From NCBI GenBank assembly GCA_947462335.1, contig OX381720.1, positions 42,019,152 through 42,083,151 of the forward strand: DNA of 64,000 nucleotides. The letters run 5' to 3'. The notes beneath the pieces are model-generated. The model did no database searches. It worked only from the letters and a program-made list of their open reading frames with translations, and had not been told where the DNA came from. The stretch's first letter is position 1. The number at the start of each line of letters is the position of its first letter. This DNA comes from Harmothoe impar. Taxonomy: Eukaryota; Annelida; Polychaeta; Phyllodocida; Polynoidae. Of this stretch, positions 12,911 to 23,942 are shown in pieces. The position numbers and the translations under genes were made by a program.

Positions 12911-13106
12911 TGTGGACCACTAAATTTGACAAGGCGACATGGGCCTTTTTCGGCTCAGTGAATGCGACATGAGGAATATATATAAGAGATAGTGGCATCG
13001 GACATAACCTTTTCTTAAAATGGACAAGGGGACATGGTCATTTCTTAAAATCGACAGGGTGAGATTGCCAATTCTTAAAATCGACAAGGAAAATTGGGAC
13101 CCCCAT
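12911..13106 (+). repeat. Left arm of ~200-bp inverted repeat flanking the GPCR
   Basis: It starts TGTGGACCACTAAATTTGAC and ends near ATTGGGACCCCCAT. The complement of 16988-17202 starts TGTGGACCACCAAATTCGAC and ends ATTGGGACCCCCAAT. Between the ends both arms reiterate CGACATGG and TTCTTAAAATCGAC. Confidence 0.8.
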
Positions 13107-13647
13107 CCAGACCCCCAGTCCTAAATACCCAGTGCTTAGAATTTTGGCAGTGGGTCACTTTGGTGGTCTGACCGGAAAGTGAATTGTACACACATTGGGA
13201 AGCATGAAAAATATGCAGAAATGTCAGGACTTTAAGGCGGGAATGCACACTAATGTCACAGCAGAACACACCTGTCACCTGACCATTGCACGCTCGAATG
13301 CAGCCCTATATTTTACCCGTGTGGTCACACAACCATTTATCACACCTTGATTTACTGAGTTTCTAGTATCTAAATTGCTCACCAAGTAGGCTACAGTAAA
13401 GAGGGATACAGATTCTTCCAATATCAAGCCTACATGGAGGGAAGGCAGGGTAGGAGCGCTGGAGCATGATCATTTCACTTGGAGCAGGCACTGTACCATC
13501 TGGTGACTTTTTTGATATTTTTCATTGACTTACTTAACCTCTCTCGTCCGATAAGATGGTAGCCAACACTGCATACTTATCTAGCTTACATTGGTTGGAC
13601 TCATAGGTTGCAATTAAGTGTTGTGACCCTTAAAGTTATCAATCAGG

Positions 13648-14610
13648 ATGAACAGCCAAATTAATTCAACAGACTGTGGTCAAAACAACACCTGTTTGTT
13701 GTCAGGTAGTTTACTATGGATGTTTGGTGTATGGGACATTGTGGATGCTCTGTTGGTGATCCTAACCAATGCTGTCACTCTATTCATTCTGAATAGGAAT
13801 GACTTGCTTGAAACCTCTAGTAATGTATTCATAGCGTGCCTCACGGTAGGTGACCTTGTTTCTGTGGCTGCCTTACCATTTAGGATAAGTGTCGACCACC
13901 TTCTCCCTGGTATTGGTTGGACTGTTTCTTGCCTTGGCTACATGCTGATTTCTCATATATCTGCCACAATCAATATTATCACTCTTTTTGTAATTGCCAT
14001 AGATCGTCTTGTCTATTTCATCCGCTGTCTTGAGTATCACATGCTGGTGCCAGTAACAAAAGCAGTACGTATGGTGTACTTCATATGGGGTTTTACTATT
14101 TTGTTCAATGCTGTTGTCCTTGGGTTTGGATACAACTATTACCAACCGGTCGATCAGAGTGTGCAACAATGTTTCACTATCTATAGTATGAATCTGGTTT
14201 CAAAACTAGTCTATGGTACTCCATTCATGATTCTTATCCCTGCTACCATTGGGGTTTACATCAAAATTGGGCTTGTTGCATGGAAGCAGAGGTGCACCAT
14301 TGCAGCTGCAAGTGTTAGCCAACCAGGCCCAACTAGTCCATCCCCAGATTCTAAGATCACAAAGGTCATGTTGAGTGTGTTGGTTGTCTATATCACCTGT
14401 AATTTGGAGGTAGTCTTTATACCAGTAGCTTCTGAAAATTTCCCCGAACATCTACGTGTGGTAGCTGTCCGTATCGGATACTGCATATGGCGAGTGAACA
14501 GATGGATCAACCCATTCATATATGCTGGGCAAAGTAAGAAATTTAGGGGATACTTGAGGGGTCTGTTCAACCAAGACTCTACAGCAATTCATCCTCAAGG
14601 ACTGATCTGA
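13648..14610 (+). CDS. Orphan class A (rhodopsin-type) G-protein-coupled receptor
   Basis: A 320-codon single-exon reading frame from a true ATG. Its N-terminus has two N-glycosylation sites (NST, NNT). Seven hydrophobic segments follow. TM1 (about 30-52) has NAVTLFIL, with A where most receptors have G. TM2 has ACLTVGDLVSVAALPF with the sodium-site Asp. TM3 ends IDRLVYF, a variant of DRY. TM7 has WINPFIYA, matching NPxxY. A Cys before TM3 (TVSCLGY) and one in loop 2 (QQCFTIY) could form the usual disulfide. TM6 lacks the CWxP motif (VVYITCNLEVVF). The C-tail is short. It should be a plasma-membrane receptor with unknown ligand; melatonin, adenosine or related amine-like invertebrate expansions are the nearest feel, which is only an impression. 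No intron is visible. The gene lies between ~200-bp inverted arms. Confidence 0.9.
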   Translation: MNSQINSTDCGQNNTCLLSGSLLWMFGVWDIVDALLVILTNAVTLFILNRNDLLETSSNVFIACLTVGDLVSVAALPFRISVDHLLPGIGWTVSCLGYMLISHISATINIITLFVIAIDRLVYFIRCLEYHMLVPVTKAVRMVYFIWGFTILFNAVVLGFGYNYYQPVDQSVQQCFTIYSMNLVSKLVYGTPFMILIPATIGVYIKIGLVAWKQRCTIAAASVSQPGPTSPSPDSKITKVMLSVLVVYITCNLEVVFIPVASENFPEHLRVVAVRIGYCIWRVNRWINPFIYAGQSKKFRGYLRGLFNQDSTAIHPQGLI

Positions 14611-14940
14611 ATAATTTGAAAGGAAGATGAGAGGTAGTGCACTTAACAAACCATAATTATAGTCTAATCAGTCATGGCCAAAAGACGTTCAGAGTATTAG
14701 CCAGCTGGACAGCCATACTATGAAAACATTGTACTATATTCCTGTTATGTGTACACTGTTAGAAGTAATTAAGAAATGTTCCCATGCAGAACATATTTCA
14801 GGCAACTGTGGACCTACAGTATGTCAGCTCTTGTATCTTTACAGCACTATACATGTACTGTGCAGTAACAGCAAATTCATCTCTTACTTTACAGCAGAAT
14901 TGATTGTAAATCCAAATCTGAGGGTCTGATATTTTTAATC

Positions 14941-15075
14941 AACCATGTGAAGACAAAACTTCTGTAGGTAAAACAAAGAGAGGTGGATCGACCAAGGATG
15001 GAACTCATGACCTGCGGTGTCGGAGATGAGCTCTGGCCCTTTGCACCACAGAGCCAATGTTACAAATAGTCATAT
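14941..15075 (-). repeat. tRNA-like SINE copy 1
   Basis: Read on the minus strand it resembles a tRNA-derived head: GGCTCTGTGGTGCAAAGG near an A-box position and GGTCATGAGTTCCATCC at the B-box position. A diverged second copy follows at 15165-15325 in the same orientation. Confidence 0.5.
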
Positions 15076-15164
15076 TGGGACATACCTCCAGGCTACTTCT
15101 CAACTCATTGATTATAATCATTAAAGATCTGAGGTTTGCCTCTCAGTGCTGGTGACGATTTTAA

Positions 15165-15325
15165 TAATCCATGTGAAAGAAAAATACGTTTTTGTAGGTG
15201 GCTGTAGGTAAAACTAAGAGAGGTAGCTTGAACAAGGATCTCAATAGCTGCAGTGTTGGATTCAGACCCAATTCCTTTTCGCCACAAGGGGCTTTGTTAT
15301 ACATAGTCATATCATATAGTGATGT
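15165..15325 (-). repeat. tRNA-like SINE copy 2
   Basis: It shares ATCCATGTGAAAGAAAAA, GTAGGTAAAAC(T)AAGAGAGGTAG and the ATAGTCATAT end with 14941-15075. It is a diverged tandem copy offset by about 225 bases. Confidence 0.5.
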
Positions 15326-15419
15326 ATGCATCAGGGTGCCACCAATCAGCTCAGTACAAATATCTGGTAGGCCCTATGTATGTGAGACAGCCCACATGCA
15401 CAGAGAAAAATATGAGCGT

Positions 15420-16360
15420 CAGCTGGACTGTCCCCAGAGTCAAGCACTGCCTGACTCAGGTAGGAGAGTCTGCTGGACTTTCACTTCCATTACCGACAGT
15501 CAGGCTGAGCCTCCTTTGATAGTCCCATAAAGTTACTCTCTTTTCAGAGTCAGCCTGATCCTTGAATGACAGTCAGGTAAGACAAATCTTCATACCAGAG
15601 TCAGCCTGACTTTCTTTCCACAGTCAGGCAATGTCCGACTCTGAGATGAGGGTCAGCTAGCCTGAGCCTTCTTTGTTTGCTACTAGGTGGGGACACAATA
15701 CAGTATTGAGCTTAATGGTAGGATGTATGACACCATTCTTGTGGATTTGGGAATTATATACATTAAGATCCTGGGATCACCTCTGACATATGTTGGTACA
15801 TGTATCTCTATGTTGTTACATACCTAAATGACTTGTTTGTTCAGGACAACAAAATTATTTTGTATGAGATTTCAGGGAGGCAATATAAATCTTTTAAAAC
15901 ATTTCCCCCAATGCAAAAAGGCAACTAGTGTTACTGTAAAGAAGAGATTACAGCTATGCCTGACTTTCATAAAGGCCAAAGTCCAACATTGCTAGACTCA
16001 TATCCACATGTGAGTCCAGCTTGGCTTGACTCTCGATGGTCAGAGTCTGGCATCGCTGTACTCCCACTCTAGGTACAGTCCAGCATTGCCAGACTACCCT
16101 TGAGTATGAAGGTCAGGCAGTGCTGAACTTTCGTACATGAGAGTCCAGCATTGCCTGACTTTGACTGCTGCGAAAGTCTAGCACTGCCTGACTTTCATCA
16201 CAACAAGAGCCCAGTACTGTCTGACTTTCATCATAATGAGAGTCAGGCAGTGCTGGACCTTGGAAAGGCAAAAGTCGGGCAATGCTGGACTCTCGTTCTG
16301 ATGAAAGTCAGGCAGTGCTGGACTTTCTCTACAGTCAAAGTCAGCTAGACTCTCACATGA
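15420..16360. repeat. Cluster of GTCAGGCAnTGCTGGAC motifs in both orientations
   Basis: More than fifteen copies of a ~20-base word occur as GTCAGGCAGTGCTGGACTTTC or its complement (GAGTCCAGCATTGCCTGAC) at irregular spacing, densest at 16080-16345. Adjacent copies are often inverted, so many hairpins are possible. The same word forms the loop of the palindrome at 8182-8266. Confidence 0.8.
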
Positions 16361-16987
16361 GCCTACTTTTGAACACATATGGGTCACAACAAGCAACGCT
16401 GGGATGTCACCATTCGTCACCAACCCCATAGACCCACCCATTTCCTAGCAGGTAACACCATGATTCACTTTATGGACTTATACTTGGACTGGAACTAAGC
16501 CAATCTGTGGTATACAAGATACCAGGAGCAACATCAATTGATAAGGCAAGGCTGCTTTTGTTCAGGAAACTGAATCAATCAGAAGCATTTCCAATCAATT
16601 TTGATGCACTCCAAATTATCCATGTGGGGATTAACTGACCAAGTGACTAGACGCCGCAGATATTATAACGGACGGATCCCAGAGGGATCGGCCCCCTTTG
16701 TCTCTGACTGTCTGCCGTACCATTCCTATCAAACTGGAAGAGCACTGTGCATCAAGCAGATCGTTACCGTAGCTACTGTTAGTGTGTAAGACTGTGCCAA
16801 ACTGTTCCCGAACTGTACCTGTTGTCCATATGAACCTTTGATGTGCGGAATCTGTACTGAAACCTCCAACCGATAAAATTATTCGAATAAAAACACCTCT
16901 TGCACCTCTGAATGTGAACTCAAGCTAAACCGTGTTATCATTTTTACTTATAAATGAAATTAATGACCTCCACACCAGGGGCTCTGT

Positions 16988-17202
16988 ATTGGGGGTCCCA
17001 ATGTCGAATGTCGATCTTAAAATATGGCCATGTCGCATGTCAATGTCGCTTAATAGTGCTCATATCCCATGTCGATTTTAAGAATTGCCCATGTCGCCTG
17101 TCACTATGTTTTTTGGGCCTCATGTCACATGTCACTAGGCCTCATGTCGATTGTCGATTATAAGAAATGACCATGTCGCCATGTCGAATTTGGTGGTCCA
17201 CA
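16988..17202 (-). repeat. Right arm of ~200-bp inverted repeat flanking the GPCR
   Basis: Complementary to 12911-13106 at both ends and built from the same CGACATGG and ATCGAC words. The interval between the arms is about 3.9 kb. Confidence 0.8.
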
Positions 17203-17209
17203 CCCATGC

Positions 17210-19250
17210 ACCAGTTCATATTTCCTATCTTAATCAGTTTCCAGCTCTATCCACTAGATGGCAGCACTGTATGTTGGTGATATTGTTCTATGTATAGGGC
17301 GTTTACCCCCAAATAGAAATAATAGGTCTACAAAAAACATAGACCTACCAACAGAAGGAGAAACATGTCTCTTGTCCAATGCAGAAATCCATATACTGAT
17401 ATCTGCTCTTGATCCGGTGCTATTAAGGATAATGTGGGTTAAAGTCAGGAGTTTTTTGGGAAAACCTTCCCATAGACTGGGGCTGGGAAAGGCGGTCGTT
17501 TACCTACTGCAGGGGCAGGTCAGTGAGGCCTGTGTTATGTATAGCCTACCTCTACTCTGGCCACTGCTGGTCGCGTTGGAAGTATAGGTATTTCATTGAT
17601 CTATCACATCTTTAATTGTCACTATAGAATATTATTTCTGATAGTTTCTGAAGGTCATTATATCTGACAACAGTACTGCCTATCAAATTATTTTATTCTA
17701 GGGATTTCACATACTACATTACACCAAAGTTCTTTTAACTCTTCCTATACCAATTACGCATTAATGCGTAATAGGGGCCGATTTTTGGCCGATTTTGAGC
17801 ATACTGTAGTTTACTCAAAACCTGTTGTAAACCTACGATCTTCTGTATTCTTGCTATTTGCTATATCATCTCTAGGGAATCTAAACCATTTGTTTCTGCC
17901 TTGAAATCCCTTTATTTGCCAGCCTTCTCAACTTGGGAGAAAAATAGTACAATTTTACCCAGATTAAACGATTTTTGTCAGGCAAAATTCATTAAAGAAT
18001 GTCATAGAATATGATCATTTTAGTGAAAATTTACTTTGGGCAGTTTTTCATGCTGAAAAAGTTGGGCCCTACAGATTTGAAATATTTTGGTGTATAAATG
18101 ACGAAAATATTGGTTGCCATATAGCAACGGTTTTACTAAAAATCACGATTTTAGGTAACTGCAGTTGCCATGGTGGCCAATTAGAACATGTACATCATGA
18201 GAATTGCACACAAAAATTCTAAAATTACTTAAAAGTATCTATAATATAGAATTTAATTCATCAAAATCGATAGAGGCTATCCTGAAATACTACAGTTTGA
18301 ATTTTGTTTAAAGAACCATTTTTGAAATTATGATCACAATTTTACTATTGTTATATTTCCCTTATGAGAATATATAGAGGAATTTAGGCTTCTGTCTTGT
18401 TCTTTAACAACCTTAGTTCAAACCATACTACTCCCTTTTTAGATGGAATATTGACATGATTAATACAGTTTTGGAAAGCTCAAGCCATCCCCTACAGGGC
18501 GTTTCTTTCCTGAACTAGTTTTTGAATGGTGCTGCCACCTAGGACTATATGTGGGTACTTTTGGTGGATGGATGGTTACACCACATGGTAGGCCGTTCAG
18601 ACCGCTCTCCCACTGCACAGACATTTGCACATTTCCCCCTCTTGTCCACCTAAAGTCTCAATTTATCAATACTTGTCTAAAATTAACACACACTACATGC
18701 ATACTAATCTACAGCTATGGTTCTATGTAATATATATGTGAAGTCGTTTTAGGTTAAGTTTATTTTATATAATGGTTTTGTGTCAATGAGTAAGTAGAAA
18801 CTAGGCAGAATGTGTGGTATGTGGAGGGACCCGGTTTTGGTAGTGCAATTAAGAGGCACCTCAGAAACCACTCTGCACAGTGATTGATTTCTGGGACAGG
18901 CTATAGGGGCAGTCAATCCAGAATGGGGTGCATTGGATTGCAAAAATATAGGGCTACATTTATAGACATCCCACGTTCTTGTCAGACAGGAATTACCTGA
19001 ACTAGAGGAGAAACCCTAAGAGATTGGGTCAAAACGCCTGCAATATGGAGGAACAGGAGAGTGTGGGTAAGTATATTTATATCCTATATATGTTTGTGAC
19101 CAGCTGTAGCGATATTGAAATGATCAGAAAGAAAGCAACTCCCATAATTGAGATATTCCCAGACCATTATTTATCCCAGATACTGCACTGTATGCACCGT
19201 GAGTAGGAGGGTCTGCACAGCCTACACAGTGTATACATATAGCGCATGGT
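17210..19250. other. Intergenic, no gene seen
   Basis: AT-rich single-copy-looking DNA. A small open frame at 17258-17587 has no recognisable motif. ACGCATTAATGCGT at 17757-17770 is a short perfect palindrome. Nothing else is supported. Confidence 0.5.
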
Positions 19251-19825
19251 CCACCACCACTGCTGGGGGCTGTTCCTATATGTGGATTTGTGAATGCCAT
19301 CCGATTTTGTGTTTCTGAGAATTGGATACTAGGTTTGCATTCACACTGGCATTCTTCAATCTTGCATTCGCAAATCCAATCATTTTATACATTTAGCAAA
19401 ATGCAGTTGTGTTTCTAAAGAATGTGTGAATGCAATGTGTAGCTTCCCCACTCAATGTGCGAATGCTAAATCACTGTTTCTAAACTGATAGTGCCGCCTA
19501 CCTTGAGGGCTGGACATGGCCCATAGAAAACAGGGAAAGGTACATGTAAAGTATTGAATATATCTTTGTTATCATTTTTCTAAATCATGTAATTAATATA
19601 TAGGCTATATAAGTTATATATGGCGTTTTTTAATTAGACCTCTGCATTCGCAAATCCATTGGATTCACACAATTCTTTGCTCTATCACATTCTCCATTCC
19701 ACATACATGTGGCTCTCCAATCGACATATGGGGGGGGGTAGAAAAGTATCATCCTATACCTTTTCAGAAGGATCCATTGGTCGTATATTACTTGTACGAC
19801 CACTCATATCTGTTCTTGGTCTTAA

Positions 19826-20151
19826 GGGAGTGTTAATTTATTATTTACAGGGGGGGGTGGTGGGTTTGGGGGGGGGGGGGCGTAAAAATTTCCGACCCCT
19901 CCTGAGGGGGGGTCGTAAAAAATTCTGACCCCTCTTGAGGGGGGGGCGTAAAAATTTAAGCCCATTTTTAGCAAAATAGCCCGCGCGTTCCTATAGTTTA
20001 AAAGGGGGGGGTGAAAACTTTTCGCCACCTCCGGCGAGGGGGGGCGCGAATTGTTCCACGCGCTCTCTAGGGGGGGGGGGGACGTAAAAAATTTTCGCCC
20101 CTCCGCGCGAAATCTCACCACCCCCCCTGTAATTAATAAACGAACACTCCC
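19826..20151. mobile_element. MITE with ~36-bp TIRs and TAA target duplication
   Basis: The left TIR begins GGGAGTGTTAATTTATTATT and the right end is the complement of GGGAGTGTTCGTTTATTAAT. Both TIRs continue into a G-run and GGTGGTG. TAA flanks both ends (19823-19825 and 20152-20154), the 3-bp TWA signature typical of PIF/Harbinger elements. The interior alternates G-runs with CGTAAAAATTT words. No coding capacity. Confidence 0.8.
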
Positions 20152-20429
20152 TAAATAGGGTTATCATTATTTAACAACCATTTACGATTGACAGCTATGA
20201 TTGATCTTAAAATTTAGAATTGATTAACAATTGATATTTAAGTGTTTCACAATGTAAGTTAACCGGGAGCATCTGCTATGCCCCTTCAAATTTTCCAATG
20301 AGAAAACTACAAATTGCTTTTCACATATAGAAGAAGCACAACAAGCACATGGTTCCTACTTTATATGGGATTACTTCTCCTAAGCATAACCGTTTTACTT
20401 AGATGTGAGTGCATTCCGCCACCACCAGT

Positions 20430-20740
20430 AATATATGTACGACCAATCGTATCTACTTATGATCAAAGGAATTTCCCACTGTACTACCTACCCCTTCCTC
20501 CCACGTTATTGGTCGTAAATGGCCAGATATTATGACCAATTGGTCGTATCTACCTCTACAAAGATACGATCAATCGTATCTAGGTGTTTCACAAGGTGCA
20601 TTCGTATCTTGCTCATTACCAATGGGTTAGATATGATTGATAGTAAGGCATACATTGTGAAACACTTCACGCCCTTCTGCTACGACCATTCGTATCTCAT
20701 TGGTCGTATCTAGTTACGATTGGTTGTATCTTTCACTTGC
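20430..20740. repeat. GATACGACCAAT palindromic motif cluster
   Basis: GGTCGTATC and GATACGACC/GATACGATC alternate at least ten times in both orientations, with GTGTTTCACAA between some of them. Confidence 0.7.
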
Positions 20741-21010
20741 TTGACAAGTGGCACGCCCTCTTTTATCTCTGTTGTATAATGCTAACCCATGTAGGCCTAT
20801 AGTACCAAGGTACCATCCTCACGTCACATATGCTTGCTTGCGTAGGCCTATATGTTATTAAGGTATCATTCTCTCATCACATTTGACAGGTGCCACTCCC
20901 TCTTCTCTCCCTATAGTTTTATGGTTACTTGTGTAGGCCATAGTACCATGGTGCCATCCTTCCATCACGCTTGACAGGTGCCACGCCCTCTTCTATCCCT
21001 GTACCATCCT
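20740..21010 (+). repeat. Short diverged tandem repeat (TTGACAGGTGCCACGCCCTC)
   Basis: The word recurs at about 20740, 20883 and 20970, each followed by TCTTCTCTCC-like and TAGTACCAnGGTnCCATCC sequence. Confidence 0.65.
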
Positions 21011-21324
21011 TTTGGATTTGCAATAGGGTGAATTTGGAAACACAAATTGGATTGGCATTCGCACATCCTCTACCCCATGTGCGAATGCCAATCCATGGGA
21101 TACTCAGTCCAAATACACATGTGATAGAGCAGTATACAATGCATTTGCGAATGCAGCTTTAGAAACACAAAGTATATTCATCCAGTTGGCATTTGCAAAT
21201 TTCCCTTTATACTACTGGTGAATGCCATCCAAAATCCAATCACATAGGAACACCCCCCAGTGGCAGGATAGTACATGTATGGAAAGGGAATGGTTGCATA
21301 TACATAGTCGTTTTAGGGGCAAGG

Positions 21325-22525
21325 AATACACTTGTAGGTACAAAGGCGGTACTTGTAGGTACAAGGGGTGCATGTATGTACAAGGGGCCCAAAGGGGCAC
21401 AAGGGTGCATGTCAGTACAATGGGGTCCATAGGTACAAGAGGTACAAGTGGATTCAAGGGGGTACATGCAGGTACAAGAGGGTACAGGTGGGTACAAGAG
21501 GGTCCATGTAGGTACAAGGGTACAAGTGGGTACAACAGGGTACAAATGGGTACAATCGGGGTCTATACGGGTACAAGAGCATAACGTGGGTTAAGTGGGT
21601 ACAAGGGGGAAGAAGTTGGAAGAAGAGGGAACAAGTGGGTGCAAAGGGGGTTTATATGGTTAAACATGGGTACAAGGGAGTACAAGAGCGTAAAGTGGGT
21701 ACAAGTAGGTACAAGGTGCTTCAAAGAACGTCCATGTAGGTACAAGGGGTACAAGTAGGTAAAATGTGTAACAGGGGGTACAAGCAAATACACAGGGGTG
21801 CAGGTCGGTACCAGTGGGTGCAAGTAGGTAAAAGGAGGAACAAGTGGGTGCAAGTAGGTACAAGGGCACAGGTGGGTACAAGTGGGTACAAGAGGGTACA
21901 CGTGGATACAAGTAGGAGCAAGGATGTCCATGGAGGTTCATGGAGGTACAAGGGTACAAGTGGGTACAAGGGGGGTGCAAGGGGTACATGTGGGTACAAG
22001 AGGATACAAGTGGGTACAAGTAGGTACAAGGGGGTCCATGCAGGTTCATGTAGGTTCATGTAGGTACAAGTTGGTACATGCAGGTACAAGAGAGTCCATG
22101 TAGGCTCATGTAGGTACAAGGGTACAGGTGGGTACAAGAGGGTACAAATGGGTACAATGTGGGTTTATATTGGTACAAGAGCAAAAAGTGGGTACAAGTT
22201 AGTACAAGGGGGCACAAGGGGTGTACGTACATACAATGGGGTCGATGGAGTAACAAGAGGGTACATATAGGTGCAAAGAAGGTACATGTAGTTACAAGTA
22301 GGTACAAGGGGATTAGAGGGGGTTCATATGGGTAGAAGAGCATAAAGTTGGTACAAGGGGGTACATGCAGGTACAAGAGGGTTCAGGTGGGTACAAAGGG
22401 GTACAAGTGGGTCCAAGAGGATACAAGTGGGTACACAAAGGTATTCAGTGGGTACAAGAGGGTCCTTGTAGGTACAAGGGGTACACGTAGGGTTACAAAT
22501 GGGTACAAATGGGTACATGGGAGTA
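21325..22525 (+). repeat. GGTACAAG minisatellite, ~1.2 kb
   Basis: Dense array of GGGTACAAGTGGGTACAAG-type units with TCCATGTAGGTACAAG variants. Open frames of 100-140 codons appear on both strands because the repeat has few stops; they are artefacts. The array ends about 150 bases upstream of the first recognised exon of the coiled-coil gene. Confidence 0.95.
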
Positions 22526-22681
22526 CTTCTAGATGGTAAATGTAGATATAAGGATTGTATTTTTCATTACAGGAGAGGTCACCATTTTGACTAGAGGAAC
22601 TAAAATTTCGCTTTAAATGCCTGAAATCTTCAAAATTTCAAAACACCTTTATTGTACAGATTTTTTGTTATCTTTTGGCAG

Positions 22682-23942
22682 GTGACTCAACATGCAGTGA
22701 TTATAGCCCTGTGACATATGGATTTATCTATCAGTCATATGTGTCTGAACATCTGGACAGTAAAGACATCACACTCAAACTGCTCAAACTGCCTGCTTAC
22801 CAACACTGTGTTGTAAAAAGTCTACAAAGTAAAGTGAAAGAAATCATGAATGCCATCAGGACAAACGCTCGCAAAAATCCGGTAGACAGTGCTAAAACTA
22901 AAGATTTCATGAAGACAAAATTCCATGGACCAAAGAAAAAGCTACATGTTATTGCCAGTACAATTTCAACAAGCCCTGCAATCGCAAGGAGTATGGCAGA
23001 AAGACATATCAAAATCACTAATGAGAACAGAGGTATGAAAAGAAAATTAAATGAGATACAAGAAACAATAACAGAACAGGAGGATAAAGTAAAATCTCTA
23101 GAAGCAGCCTTATTAGACGTGACTGAACAATGCCAAACAATGTGTGATACCTACGTTCTCATGGCAAAGTCTGCCGATTCCACCCAATCAATGCTAGAGA
23201 GCTGTGAGGGGCGTTATCAGAAGAAGTGCAAAGAACTTGAGAAAATGAGCAAGAGGGTAATACGAGCTCAGGATAGGTTAATTGAATGTGCCCCAAAGAA
23301 GAGAAAATTGGACCGGAAAAAGGAGCAGGTAAAATTACTGAAAAATAAACTTAAAGTGTCAGAGGCTTCTCTAATTGCAGAAAAGGAAGAGAATGAGTTC
23401 CTTTTGGATTTGTGGAATGAGACAGCTGAAGACAAGGAGGTGGACCTCAAATCCGTTCAAAAGCAAAAGCACAATGTTCAAAAGAAGCTATCTGAAGTTA
23501 GGATGAAATTAGAAAAGTCCAAAGAAGAGCACCTGAGAATGCAGGTTATGGCAGAAGAAGAAATCTGCTCTCTTGAGGAAAAGGTGACAAACTTAAATGC
23601 TAGAGTCTCCGAGCTTGAGGAAATCAATGCCCTGTTTGAGCAGGATGAGATAAAGACATTTGAGAATGGGAGATATACACCAGAGATAAGGCAGGTCTGT
23701 ATGGAGCTCCTGTCTGCACATCATGTGAGCATACGACAGTTACCTGCCATTATAACTGTGGTTCTACGTGGGCTAACCGGAAAACTCCCATCTAGACTAC
23801 CAAGTGCAGGCTTCTTAAGTGACAGGATCTTAATGGAGGCGAAGATTTTGGCGTTGAAACAAAGTGCCACTGCAATGCTACAAGAAATACTGGTCATCAT
23901 GATGCGACAACAAAGTGGCACAACCACTATGAGGGGATCCAG
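22682..23942 (+). CDS. Coiled-coil gene, exon 1 of those recognised
   Basis: Acceptor TTTTGGCAG, donor CAG/GTAAAC. It encodes GDSTCSDYSPVTYGF, then Lys/Glu-rich heptads (about residues 100-330), then a folded segment. The main frame runs to a stop at 23946, four bases past the donor, but only the frame offset by two matches exon 2, so the last ~60 bases are in another frame. Confidence 0.7.

Larger units (their letters stand above)
19258..21265. mobile_element. ~2-kb inverted-repeat element with subterminal repeats
   Basis: The left end reads CACTGCTGGGGGCTGTTCCT and the complement of the right end reads CCACTGGGGGGTGTTCCT; both continue ATRTG and then GAATGCCATCC. Subterminal regions on both sides carry many GCATTCGCAAATCC words. 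The middle (20430-20740) repeats GATACGACCAAT in both orientations. No transposase frame is seen, so this is a non-autonomous or decayed DNA element. A separate MITE is nested at 19826-20151. Confidence 0.65.

Noticed and set aside
12581..12961. 126-codon open frame
   Set aside because: Low-information composition, no motif, and it ends inside a dispersed repeat.
21212..22539. Many Tyr/Pro/Thr- or Gly-rich open frames on both strands
   Set aside because: Products of the GGTACAAG minisatellite.
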